DNA of 57,610 nt, taken from a virus. Below the pieces are notes generated by a model. The model worked only from the letters and a program-made list of their open reading frames with translations, did not search any database and was not told where the DNA came from. Both the position numbers and the translations under genes were made by a program. The DNA lies in the IMG/VR virus record IMGVR_UViG_3300047560_001024, positions 1 to 57,610 of that record. One strand, given 5' to 3'. Below, piece by piece: positions 21,547 through 29,094 of this stretch; positions within the stretch are counted from its first letter, which is position 1; every line of letters starts with the position of its first letter.

Positions 21547-21574
21547 AAAAAAGCCGCTTCATGCGGCTTTTTTT
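21547..21574. terminator. Bidirectional Rho-independent terminator
   Basis: The stem AAAAAGCCGC / GCGGCTTTTT with the loop TTCAT lies between convergent genes (20295 plus, 21978 minus). A-run and T-run flanks serve both directions. The Nudix stop codon is inside the stem. Confidence 0.9.
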
Positions 21575-21978
21575 ATTAGTTTCTTTAGTTTGTCTTGCAC
21601 TACGTCAAAGTTTATAGTGTTAAACAATCCAGGATGCAACGGCTTGGGATAGTGCTCGGGGTCAACCCAACAGTAACCACAATGTTCTTCATTTAGTATT
21701 GGTATAAATTCTTCTTCAACAACACAAAAGAAAGTGTGATACGTAAACAGATTGTTGATGAACTTTTGAATAGGAACAAGTTTAGCATCTAATGGAAAGA
21801 AATCAATTTCTTCCATACACTCACGTTCTATCCCCTCAAAGAGAGTTTCATCTTTCTCAATCTTGCCACCAGGTATTCCCCAGTTGCCTGCATTCTTATC
21901 ATCCGCTCTTAACAGAAATAAAAATCTATTTGTTTTCTTTGCGTAGAAAAAGACACCAGCAGATGTATTTTCAGTCAT
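21559..21978 (-). CDS. Nudix hydrolase
   Basis: This 139-residue protein has a Nudix box at 38-60: G-x5-E-x7-R-E-x-x-E-E (GGKIEKDETLFEGIERECMEE), with the usual final Gly replaced by Asp. It should hydrolyse a nucleoside diphosphate linked to another group. T4 NudE acts on ADP-ribose and ApnA, and the substrate here is unknown. A late-like GATAAATT sits 5 nt before the ATG, between the arms of an ACTAAT/ATTAGT repeat. A leaderless late transcript is therefore likely. It is the last gene of the minus-strand gp14-gp15 group. Confidence 0.8.
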   Translation of the reverse strand: MTENTSAGVFFYAKKTNRFLFLLRADDKNAGNWGIPGGKIEKDETLFEGIERECMEEIDFFPLDAKLVPIQKFINNLFTYHTFFCVVEEEFIPILNEEHCGYCWVDPEHYPKPLHPGLFNTINFDVVQDKLKKLIKKAA

Positions 21979-21983
21979 ACACT

Positions 21984-21991
21984 AATTTATC
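21984..21991 (-). promoter_or_regulatory. Late-like octamer GATAAATT (minus), leaderless, for Nudix gene
   Basis: Five nt separate it from ATG 21978. It is flanked by a 6-bp inverted repeat (21981-21986 and 21992-21997). There is one mismatch to the octamer. Confidence 0.45.
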
Positions 21992-21996
21992 ATTAG

Positions 21997-23367
21997 TTAG
22001 ATGACGATACTAAAATCTCCCTGGTCATAGAACCCTTCATAACTCTTGACCCACATTCTATTAACATAACGATATTGAACACCAGTTGTTAAGTTAGAAA
22101 CAAACTCAACAGCAGTGTGTTCGATACTGTTAAACACTACGTACCACTTGCCTTCTGTTGCGTTATATTGAATAATGTCATTGGCATTAGCTACGATAGT
22201 TCCCCACGCATTTGACTGTGATCCTTCACTACCTAAATCTTCGACAATTAGGTATCGTTGTCCATTGCTTACTTCAGGTAAACCTGTTCCGGGTACTTTG
22301 CGATATGGGTTGATGACGCTATCTACTGGCTCAAGCGTATCTTGTGGTAATGTATCCGGGTCAACATTGAATGACAACAAACGGTCATCGTTGGGGTTAA
22401 ATGCAATAGTACCTACAATCTCTGTATCCATGTATGGGTTTTGCAACCAAATCTGTGACACTCCCGCCTTCACTGAACCATATGGTCCCAAGAATGCACT
22501 CCAGTAAATGTTTGTGTTCGGACTATCAGGCAAGTCAGTAGATGCTGAGTTCGATGGCATGGGCTGGTTTTGTGGCAATACTTGTAATGTGTTACCGATG
22601 AACAGAATCTTATAACCATACGGAGTAATCTTCTGTCTAGTACCTAACAACAAATCATCATCTTGCATATCTGTAAGAGCATTGCCTTGGAATATACTTG
22701 CAATAATTTTGTGAATCACTCCTAGCTTTCTAACTTTAGCAGGCCCGCTAATCCAGATAGGCATATAGAACTTCCATGACATAACATCAATTGGGTTGCC
22801 TGTACCTACAGGGATACTTCTGCTACTGAAAGTTAGACCGTCTTGATAAACCACACTTAAACTTGTCCAGTCGATAAAGTTATCTGTGCTTTGAATTTCT
22901 AAAGCAGGATTGAATAATGTTCCTAACTGTTCAATCAACTCAAGTTTTTGGTTGTAGTTTGTAGTCCAAAAGTCTACAGTGATTCTTAGTGTGTATGGTA
23001 CAGGCATCATACGTTCTACTGTAAATGCTTGACCTTGTGTGCTTTCAAAACTTTGTGTGTCTTGATTGTATGTCTTTTGACGCACAGATAGTTTATCAAT
23101 GAATGTAGGATCTTGTGTACGTTTCTGGTCGTATTCTAGTCCACTGATGTAATATGTAATCATCGGTGCTGATGGCAAACTGCTTGCGCTGTTGTTAGCA
23201 ACAATAGTAGAGGCTTGTCTACTTGAATCACCGTACTGAATAGGCACACGAACAAGAATGTCGTTGCCTGCAGGATCCTTACCTTTAGTTACTTGCCAGT
23301 CGCTAAAGATTCTAGCAAATTGGACTAAGAATCTGCGTATCTGTGTATCATAAAAAAATTGTGCCAT
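21997..23367 (-). CDS. 15: Tail sheath stabilising/completion protein, gp15-like
   Basis: This 456-residue protein has the conserved start MAQFFYDTQIRRFLVQFARIFSD. This is followed by VPIQYGDSSRQAS, APMITYYISGLEYD, VERMMPVPYTLRITVDFWTTNYNQKLELIEQ, DWTSLSVVYQDG and PIWISGPAKVRKLGVI. These match my memory of gp15-like proteins of marine T4-like phages, which cap the tail and join it to the neck. T4 gp15 is 272 residues, so the C-terminal 180 residues are an extension, including a NGQRYLIVEDLGS...YNATEGKWYVVFNS module. The gene follows gp14 by 8 nt on the same strand. Confidence 0.7.
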   Translation of the reverse strand: MAQFFYDTQIRRFLVQFARIFSDWQVTKGKDPAGNDILVRVPIQYGDSSRQASTIVANNSASSLPSAPMITYYISGLEYDQKRTQDPTFIDKLSVRQKTYNQDTQSFESTQGQAFTVERMMPVPYTLRITVDFWTTNYNQKLELIEQLGTLFNPALEIQSTDNFIDWTSLSVVYQDGLTFSSRSIPVGTGNPIDVMSWKFYMPIWISGPAKVRKLGVIHKIIASIFQGNALTDMQDDDLLLGTRQKITPYGYKILFIGNTLQVLPQNQPMPSNSASTDLPDSPNTNIYWSAFLGPYGSVKAGVSQIWLQNPYMDTEIVGTIAFNPNDDRLLSFNVDPDTLPQDTLEPVDSVINPYRKVPGTGLPEVSNGQRYLIVEDLGSEGSQSNAWGTIVANANDIIQYNATEGKWYVVFNSIEHTAVEFVSNLTTGVQYRYVNRMWVKSYEGFYDQGDFSIVI

Positions 23368-23375
23368 TGTTTACC

Positions 23376-24995
23376 TTAATCTGGTTGAATCTTCAAAATA
23401 GATGATAGTGACTGACGTTCTGGCATTGTAGTACCGTCACTTAATATTGTTACATTGCTGTTGTTGATGAACGAAGCACGTTGGTTACCTGCTCCGTCTT
23501 CTATACCAACACCAGTGCGTACATTCTCACTAATCTTGACCCATAACTTACCGTCCCAGCGGAACATTTGCTGTGGTAAGTAATCGATGCGTAAGAAGTA
23601 ATCACCTTGAATAGGATTACTTGGGAATGATATACCGCTATTGAATGGTTCACCGTTAGGTGCAGTACCATCTCCTGCAAGATATCCATCTGCATATCCA
23701 AATCCCTTTGGACTTACACGTGTGACATAACGGAATCTAGGGTCAGTGTCAGCACGATAGTCCATAATGTCAGGTGTTATGATACCATCGAAGTTAGGCT
23801 GAGTAGGGTCCTGGTCTGTTCTAGCAAGTACTGTATCAGCAGTACCATATGGAATAGTCTCACTAATCTTTCTTGCGGCTAGTACTAACGTACCCATAAC
23901 TTGTCCGGAGCCACTGTCAGTTTTATCTGGGGCAACTTCTGCTAGTTCTAAATTGATTTTAATAAGTTTCTCTAATGCATCTTTTGCACCACTTAACAGT
24001 GAAGCAACATTCTTACTAACTCTAACCACTGGGCTAGGTTGCGAATAACCCGGAGTTCTTACTAACTGTAATGTACCTCTTGTCGGTACAGGTCTGATAG
24101 GTGAAGTAACAATGTCAACTGGATTAGCCGGTTGTCCATTGTCTTGAATTGGTGTAACGTATAATGATGAACGGTCGTAACCACTCTTTGGAAGATTCTT
24201 TTTAGCTTCCTCAAGATTAGCGTCATTGATTACAATGTTTTGATTGTAACGACTTAATACATCACGAATATTATCTGCCAAGTCTAACTCCCAATAGTCT
24301 GGATCAGGAGGCATAATTCCTGCAGGTACATCTTGAGTTGGCACATAATTTTTACCACCATATGTAACAACGTATCCCGGTACATATGTAGATGTTCTAT
24401 TCCATTCCCCTAAGTAGTTATCTTTATCCATAGGGGTGTCAAGAATTTGACTATACTCTTGGCTATCTACTAACGGCTCACATTTGATACGCCACAGGTG
24501 AGGGTACCAAGTTGAAGTGAATCCTTCACTTGCAAAGTTTGCATCAGTAATTTGATAGTATCTACGAAGCCCTACTGGAATCTTGTCATTCAGTGGATGA
24601 TAGTCAGTTAAGTGTGGCAATTCAAATACGTCACCAACCATCAACTTACGCCCAATCAATTCAATCATATCATTGTAATGGACAGTGATGAAAATAATGT
24701 CATTGTTTAAGAACAACCCAAATTGTGATAAGTCGAAATCTAGGTTTTGTACGTTGTAGTGACCTCTGATGCGATAGATATCTGAATCATACTTGCGGTC
24801 ACGATTTTCCATGAATAGCAAATCTTGAATAGCCATTGGATCTGGAGTACCAGATTCTGAACTAGGCGGTACTGTACCCAAATACTTGTGTATATATAAA
24901 TCTGTAGCACCAACAGTAAACATTTCCTTGATGCTTCTATCTAGGAATTTGTAGTCATTGGTCTTTTCTGAGCGATAAAGTGAAAGTCTTGGCAT
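23376..24995 (-). CDS. 14: Neck protein, gp14-like, with inserted carbohydrate-binding-like domain
   Basis: This 539-residue protein is twice the length of T4 gp14. The first 185 residues match gp14-like proteins (SLYRSEKTNDYKFLDRSIKE, GRKLMVGDVFELPHLTDY, YYQITDANFASEGFTSTWYPHLWRIKC). Residues about 195-235 (GEWNRTSTYVPGYVVTYGGK, then YVPTQDV and DPDYWEL) look like a CBM5/12-type Trp/Tyr module. Residues about 480-505 (GDYFLRIDYLPQQMFRWDGK, WVKI) form a decoration module also used in the sheath. A late octamer (25017-25024, minus) precedes it. Neck identity is from memory; the domain calls rest on pattern. Confidence 0.7.
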   Translation of the reverse strand: MPRLSLYRSEKTNDYKFLDRSIKEMFTVGATDLYIHKYLGTVPPSSESGTPDPMAIQDLLFMENRDRKYDSDIYRIRGHYNVQNLDFDLSQFGLFLNNDIIFITVHYNDMIELIGRKLMVGDVFELPHLTDYHPLNDKIPVGLRRYYQITDANFASEGFTSTWYPHLWRIKCEPLVDSQEYSQILDTPMDKDNYLGEWNRTSTYVPGYVVTYGGKNYVPTQDVPAGIMPPDPDYWELDLADNIRDVLSRYNQNIVINDANLEEAKKNLPKSGYDRSSLYVTPIQDNGQPANPVDIVTSPIRPVPTRGTLQLVRTPGYSQPSPVVRVSKNVASLLSGAKDALEKLIKINLELAEVAPDKTDSGSGQVMGTLVLAARKISETIPYGTADTVLARTDQDPTQPNFDGIITPDIMDYRADTDPRFRYVTRVSPKGFGYADGYLAGDGTAPNGEPFNSGISFPSNPIQGDYFLRIDYLPQQMFRWDGKLWVKISENVRTGVGIEDGAGNQRASFINNSNVTILSDGTTMPERQSLSSILKIQPD

Positions 24996-25016
24996 TGTGT
25001 TTGTCCAATTATTATG

Positions 25017-25024
25017 TATTTAGT
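25017..25024 (-). promoter_or_regulatory. Late promoter octamer ACTAAATA (minus) for gp14 gene
   Basis: The plus strand reads TATTTAGT. It lies about 21 nt upstream of ATG 24995, with GGA before the start, and diverges from the early promoter at 25049. Confidence 0.65.
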
Positions 25025-25048
25025 ATAAAAGTTTTACCTTTATAGGAC

Positions 25049-25077
25049 TTGACTTTTAATAGAAAGTCATATATAAT
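25049..25077 (+). promoter_or_regulatory. sigma70-type early promoter for 25103 gene
   Basis: TTGACT (25049-25054), a 17-nt spacer and a perfect TATAAT (25072-25077). Unlike the leaderless set, it is followed by an about 19-nt leader carrying AGGAG. Confidence 0.85.
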
Positions 25078-25102
25078 ATCAGTATTGTTAACAGGAGCAT
25101 CT

Positions 25103-26263
25103 ATGGCGACACGCAAACCCAAGCAAACAAGTGACCATTTTATTAAAGCATTGAACCCCCGTGAGGCAGATACTAAGTATTTGGGTGACGAACCTTTCTT
25201 CCCGCTCCAACCAGATAGCGACCAACGAACTGTAGCCCTAACTCGTGGGTTTACGTGGTACAATCGTTTCTACGGTAAAAAAGACGCAAAAGACTTATTG
25301 TGTCAATATCTAGACCACAATAATCGTACAGACGAAGCTAAAAAACTACGCAAAGTAGATGAAAAAGAATTTTTAATGACATTGTGCTGGTTGGCACGTA
25401 TGACACTACGCGGTCTTGAATTGAACGAGCATGAGGGAATGACACTTGAGAATGAAATCAGTCGTTTAATTCTATGCACAGCTAAACCCGAAGTCGTTGA
25501 AAAGACTGAGGAAATTGTATCTAATCGTCCTAACATTCAGGAGATTATGAAAGAGAAAGCCCGCGATGCCGCAGGCGAACTAGAAGGTCTCTTTGATGAA
25601 TTCTACATTGATGGTAAAGTGTCAGAAAAGACAGTTGATATTGTTGCTAAGTTCAATGTCATGCCTCAACATATCCCATTGATTGTTGACATGTGGAAGC
25701 GTAAGCAAAAAGAGTTTGAGGAATTATCTGATACTGATGACAAAGAGTTGAAAGAAGCCTACGGTAACTTAGGCAAGATTCAATTGCGTAACATTCTCAA
25801 ATTCATTGAGGGTGTTCTAGGTGACTTGAATAGCTATATCTCAATTAAGAAAGCAAGCAAAGCTCCTCGTAAGCGTAAGGCTGTGCCAGTCGAGAAGATT
25901 GTGGCTAAGTTGAAGTACTTGAAGGAATTCAAAGATGCTACAAATAAACTCGAACTTATCTCAGTCCACCCGACGAAACTTCATGGAGCAAGCGAAGCGT
26001 GGGTCTATGACACAGCAAAACGAAAACTCCACCATTACATTGCAGATGAATATTCAAAGAGTTTTACCGTTAAAGGTAATGCTTTACTCGGTTTCGATAC
26101 AAATGCTTCCGAAATCAAAACTCTCAGAAAGCCTGGAGAACAGATTAAAGAAGTTATGGGGAGCAAGCCTGCGGCGCGTAAGTACTTTAAAGACATTAAA
26201 GCTGTCAGTGCTACGCCTAATGGACGATTCAATGAGAACATGATTATCTTAAAGGCATTCTAA
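25103..26263 (+). CDS. Conserved T4-like phage early protein, unknown function
   Basis: This is a 386-residue protein. The start is ATG 25103, chosen because AGGAG (25092-25096) precedes it and the upstream in-frame TTG lies inside the promoter. It is helical in the first 260 residues (TWYNRFYGKKDAKDLLCQYL, FLMTLCWLARMTLRGLEL) and basic around KKASKAPRKRKAVPVEKI. The C-terminal part reads VHPTKLHGASEAWVYDTAKR, then TLRKPGEQIKEVMGSKP. I recall homologues in T4-like marine phages without assigned function. The basic centre and early promoter suggest nucleic-acid dealings, but this is inference. Confidence 0.75.
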   Translation: MATRKPKQTSDHFIKALNPREADTKYLGDEPFFPLQPDSDQRTVALTRGFTWYNRFYGKKDAKDLLCQYLDHNNRTDEAKKLRKVDEKEFLMTLCWLARMTLRGLELNEHEGMTLENEISRLILCTAKPEVVEKTEEIVSNRPNIQEIMKEKARDAAGELEGLFDEFYIDGKVSEKTVDIVAKFNVMPQHIPLIVDMWKRKQKEFEELSDTDDKELKEAYGNLGKIQLRNILKFIEGVLGDLNSYISIKKASKAPRKRKAVPVEKIVAKLKYLKEFKDATNKLELISVHPTKLHGASEAWVYDTAKRKLHHYIADEYSKSFTVKGNALLGFDTNASEIKTLRKPGEQIKEVMGSKPAARKYFKDIKAVSATPNGRFNENMIILKAF

Positions 26264-26496
26264 TGAATGAACGTTTAACAGAGTTATATAGAGCCAGCAG
26301 ACCTAAAGAAGCACTAGCATCACAGGATGAGTTTAAATCTGCGAATGCCCTGCTCGGGTCAGACGTAGAAAAGTTCGCCGAGTTGATTGTGAAAGAATGT
26401 GCTGGCATTTATTCTAAAATTGATAATGGCAATTCGCACATGGGTACAGACGATTACCTCACTGCCTTAGTCAAACATTTCGGAGTTGAAAAATGA
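26263..26496 (+). CDS. Small conserved phage protein, unknown function
   Basis: This 77-residue acidic helical protein contains LTELYRASRPKEAL, VEKFAELIVKECAGIYSKI and DDYLTALVKHFGVEK. The FAELIVxEC segment is widespread in small phage proteins of unknown role (from memory). The TAATG overlap with the upstream early gene and ATGA overlap with the next gene place it in the same early operon. Confidence 0.65.
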   Translation: MNERLTELYRASRPKEALASQDEFKSANALLGSDVEKFAELIVKECAGIYSKIDNGNSHMGTDDYLTALVKHFGVEK

Positions 26497-26735
26497 AAAT
26501 CTTAGGAGTACGCTGGTTTGCAGGTAGAAACTGCATCGGCATTGTTCAGTACATTGAGGATGAGGAAGTGTCACTATATCGTCAGACAGGTGACGCCGAC
26601 TACAAATACTACATTGGTGTAGGTAATGGTCGTGACGAAAAAGAGGATATGCAAACCATCGCCGATTGGGGCAGTACTTTTGACAAGGCTGCCGGTGATG
26701 TGTTATTCAAAGTTTATAAAGGAGAACCCATTTGA
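26493..26735 (+). CDS. Small conserved phage protein, unknown function
   Basis: This 80-residue strand-rich protein reads GVRWFAGRNCIGIVQYIEDE, YKYYIGVGNGRDEKEDMQ and IADWGSTFDKAAGDVLF. It is coupled by ATGA to the upstream gene, and its stop forms TTGA with the TTG start of the MazG-like gene. I recall similar small proteins in several phages, with no known function. Confidence 0.6.
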   Translation: MKILGVRWFAGRNCIGIVQYIEDEEVSLYRQTGDADYKYYIGVGNGRDEKEDMQTIADWGSTFDKAAGDVLFKVYKGEPI

Positions 26736-27145
26736 GCAATATTGATTTAAACAAATACAAAGATTTTGTAGAGGCTGTAACAAGCCGCCCTAGTAACGAC
26801 TTGACTGATTTTATTAATCGGGTAGATAACTTAGACGCAAATGAGTTGAATATCAACGTTCCATTGTTGATGACAGCTTGTATGGGACTTGCCGCAGAGG
26901 CAGGAGAGTTTATCGAAGTGCCCAAGAAAATCATTTTTCAGGGTAAGCCACTGGACGCAGACAATGTGTTTCATATGAAGCGTGAACTAGGTGACGTTAT
27001 GTGGTACTGGATTAATGCTTGTCGTGCATTGAATCTTGACCCTAACGAAGTCATTGACGAGAACGTGCGTAAATTAGAATCACGTTATCCAGGTGGTTCT
27101 TTTGACGCACACTATAGCGAAAATCGTAAAGCAGGAGACCTTTAA
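26732..27145 (+). CDS. mazG: MazG-like nucleotide pyrophosphohydrolase
   Basis: This 137-residue protein has the all-alpha NTP-PPase pattern: LMTACMGLAAEAGEFIEVPKK (E-x-x-E metal ligands), the KRELGDVMWYWINACRALN helix (E-x-x-D), and then the NVRKLESRYPGGSFDAHYSEN end usual for the phage MazG-like group. It should cleave NTPs or (p)ppGpp-type nucleotides to monophosphates and could tune the host stringent response or nucleotide pools. The start is TTG 26732, supported by AAAGGAG 7 nt upstream. Confidence 0.85.
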   Translation: MSNIDLNKYKDFVEAVTSRPSNDLTDFINRVDNLDANELNINVPLLMTACMGLAAEAGEFIEVPKKIIFQGKPLDADNVFHMKRELGDVMWYWINACRALNLDPNEVIDENVRKLESRYPGGSFDAHYSENRKAGDL

Positions 27146-27153
27146 GGTGCTAA

Positions 27154-27182
27154 TACTCCAGATAAATAATATATCTGGAGTA
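27154..27182 (+). promoter_or_regulatory. Late promoter GATAAATA inside an 11-bp hairpin, before gp13
   Basis: The arms TACTCCAGATA (27154-27164) and TATCTGGAGTA (27172-27182) enclose the octamer at 27161-27168. The GGAG ribosome-binding site (27177-27180) lies in the 3' arm. Read-through mRNA would hide it, while late mRNA starts past the 5' arm. Confidence 0.75.
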
Positions 27183-27186
27183 TATA

Positions 27187-27948
27187 ATGGCAGGCCAATC
27201 ATTAGAAGAAATTAAAGAAGAACTATTTCAAGGTTTACGCTATCGTTTAGGTGACGGTATCATTGATTTAGAAGTAGACCCTGAGCATTTTGAGGCTGCA
27301 TACAAGTATGCACTTAAAATTTATCGCCAAAGAGCGCAAAATGCTACCGAAGAATCATACACATTGATGACGTTAGATGCTCATCAAAACACCTACGTTT
27401 TACCAAACCAATTTGTGAATGTACGACAAGTGTTCCGTAGAACAGTTGGTATGGAGACTGGACCTGCAGCGTCTAGTTTCGATCCCTTTTCTAGTGCTAT
27501 TCTAAACACATATTTGTTGAATTATAACTATGCAGGTGGTTTAGCAACATATGATATGTATGCTGGATATGTTGAATTGGCTGCACGTATGTTCGGTGGA
27601 TACATCATTTACACATTCAACCCGGTATCAAAAGAATTGAAACTAGTTAGAGATATCAAAGGCTCAGGTGAGCAGATTCTTATTTGGGGTGATTTGCAAA
27701 AGTCAGAAGTAGACCTATTATTGAATCCGGGCTCAGGTGTTTGGATTGGTGATTGGATCTTAGCATCATTAAAAATGACGATAGGTGAAGCACGTGAAAA
27801 GTTCGGCACTATTGCAGGCCCAGGTGGCGGTACTAGTTTGAACGGTGCCCAAATGAAATCAGAGGGACAAGCAATGCAGACACAATTATTAGAAGACCTA
27901 AAGAATTATGTTGATTACAGTCAACCATTGACATGGATTCAAGGCTAA
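27187..27948 (+). CDS. 13: Neck protein, gp13-like
   Basis: This 253-residue protein matches gp13-like neck proteins in the motifs LRYRLGDGIIDLEVDPEHFEAA, YKYALKIYRQRAQNATEESY, VLPNQFVNVRQVFRR, WIGDWILASLKMTIGEAREKFG and LEDLKNYVDYSQPLTWIQG (from memory of marine T4-like phages). With gp14 it forms the collar that joins head and tail. Here gp13 is on the plus strand and gp14 on the minus strand 2 kb away, so the usual 13-14-15 order is broken. Its late promoter sits inside a hairpin that masks the ribosome-binding site. Confidence 0.75.
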   Translation: MAGQSLEEIKEELFQGLRYRLGDGIIDLEVDPEHFEAAYKYALKIYRQRAQNATEESYTLMTLDAHQNTYVLPNQFVNVRQVFRRTVGMETGPAASSFDPFSSAILNTYLLNYNYAGGLATYDMYAGYVELAARMFGGYIIYTFNPVSKELKLVRDIKGSGEQILIWGDLQKSEVDLLLNPGSGVWIGDWILASLKMTIGEAREKFGTIAGPGGGTSLNGAQMKSEGQAMQTQLLEDLKNYVDYSQPLTWIQG

Positions 27949-27968
27949 CCTAACAGCTTTATTTATGG

Positions 27969-28006
27969 AAGCTCTTACAGTATAATAAGTACTGTAGGAG
28001 CTTTTT
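27969..28006 (+). terminator. Terminator-like hairpin overlapping the dNMP kinase ribosome-binding site
   Basis: The arms GCTCTTACAGTA (27971-27982) and TACTGTAGGAGC (27990-28001) form a 12-bp stem with one G-T pair and a 7-nt loop, followed by TTTTT. The 3' arm holds GGAG for ATG 28009. A TATAAT (27981-27986) lies across the loop and has a weak -35 (TTTATT, 27958). Confidence 0.65.
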
Positions 28007-28008
28007 AC

Positions 28009-28644
28009 ATGATACTTGGTGTTACAGGATTAATTGGAAGCGGTAAAGATACTATCGCTGATTACTTGGTTACGACTCATGGATTCAAACGTATTTCGTT
28101 TGCCTCGAGTTTGAAAGATGCAGTCTCATCAGTCTTCGGATGGGACAGAGAAATGCTAGAAGGAACAACTAAAGCTAGCCGAGCATGGCGAGAAGAAGTT
28201 GATGAATGGTGGGCAGAACGATTAGCAATGCCTAACTTAACGCCCCGCTGGGTTCTCCAATATTGGGGCACAGATGTGTTAAGAAATCACTTTCACACTG
28301 ATATCTGGGTCGCCGCAGTAGAGAACAAATTGCGTCAGACTACAGACAATGTTGTTATCACTGACTGTAGGTTTAGTAATGAAGTAAGTGCTATTAAAGC
28401 AGCTGGCGGCATAACTTGTCGTGTGTTCAGGGGCGAAAACCCCGTATGGTATCAGTCAGCAGTAGACTACAATCGTGGCCCAAATGGTAACTCAGGCTGG
28501 GCAGTGGGCAAGAGGGTACTAGACAAGTACAATATTCATCCTAGCGAATATAGCTCAGTCGGATTAAAGTACGACCACTATCTACAGAATGACGGGTCTA
28601 TATTAGACCTCCATACAGAGATTGAAAAGTTAATCAACCTCTAA
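28009..28644 (+). CDS. 1: Deoxynucleoside monophosphate kinase, gp1-like
   Basis: This 211-residue P-loop kinase reads GVTGLIGSGKDTIADYL (Walker A, residues 4-20), followed by RISFASSLKDAVSSVFGWDREML, LQYWGTDVLRN and NVVITDCRFSNE. These fit T4 gene 1 dNMP kinase, which phosphorylates dGMP, dTMP and hydroxymethyl-dCMP. A function in nucleotide supply is thus likely. The actual base substrates here are unknown. Its translation may be controlled by a hairpin that covers the ribosome-binding site. The 3' end overlaps a convergent HNH gene by 15 nt. Confidence 0.85.
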   Translation: MILGVTGLIGSGKDTIADYLVTTHGFKRISFASSLKDAVSSVFGWDREMLEGTTKASRAWREEVDEWWAERLAMPNLTPRWVLQYWGTDVLRNHFHTDIWVAAVENKLRQTTDNVVITDCRFSNEVSAIKAAGGITCRVFRGENPVWYQSAVDYNRGPNGNSGWAVGKRVLDKYNIHPSEYSSVGLKYDHYLQNDGSILDLHTEIEKLINL

Positions 28645-28971
28645 ATCACCCCGACGCCAGTTAACTTCTTTCTTCTTCACAACCTCAACACAATTGAGAC
28701 AGATAGAGCGTAGATTAGTTAGCTGGGTGTTCTCTAAGTCCCCGTCAATGTGAAACACAGTCATTTGACTAGAGAACAAACTCTTAAAGCCACATAAGTC
28801 ACATGTGGCTTTTTTCTTGTAGCCTGATTTATGCCATGATGGTTTTCTGGGCTTCTCTTTGTGCTTCTTCCTCCCACACTCATCACACATACTGCGATAG
28901 TGTGTCACCCCGTTCTTGACATAGTTCACTGCACACGGATTCTTGTTGCAGTGCTTACATATTGGTCTCAT
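28630..28971 (-). CDS. HNH endonuclease-like zinc protein
   Basis: This is a 113-residue protein starting at ATG 28971. A TTG five codons upstream is in frame but overlaps the late promoter. It has paired Cys motifs (CKHCNKNPC, CDECGRKK, CDLCGFK, CLNC) and an HNH-like core with FHIDGDLENTQLTNLRSICLNC. It is likely a zinc-stabilised HNH nuclease or a derived DNA-binding protein. I recall homologues in marine T4-like phages. A minus-strand ATTAAATA lies 4 nt before the ATG, so the mRNA may be leaderless. Confidence 0.7.
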   Translation of the reverse strand: MRPICKHCNKNPCAVNYVKNGVTHYRSMCDECGRKKHKEKPRKPSWHKSGYKKKATCDLCGFKSLFSSQMTVFHIDGDLENTQLTNLRSICLNCVEVVKKKEVNWRRGDLEVD

Positions 28972-28975
28972 ACTG

Positions 28976-28983
28976 TATTTAAT
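28976..28983 (-). promoter_or_regulatory. Late-like octamer ATTAAATA (minus) for HNH gene
   Basis: It ends 4 nt before ATG 28971, implying a leaderless late mRNA. It has one mismatch to the consensus. Confidence 0.45.
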
Positions 28984-29032
28984 CAAAAACAGCCTTCGAA
29001 GGTACGGTTATTGGGTGTTTTTATAAATTTTC

Positions 29033-29040
29033 GCTAAATA
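29033..29040 (+). promoter_or_regulatory. Late promoter octamer GCTAAATA for tail sheath
   Basis: It lies 54 nt before ATG 29095, with AAAGGAAA as ribosome-binding site. Confidence 0.65.
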
Positions 29041-29094
29041 TAATTACGAACTAGGGCGTTAACCCTCACAATCATAACATAAAGGAAATTTAAC

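Noticed and set aside
25049-25102. Longer N-terminus for the 25103 gene starting at TTG 25049
   Set aside because: That TTG is part of the -35 hexamer, while AGGAG precedes ATG 25103.
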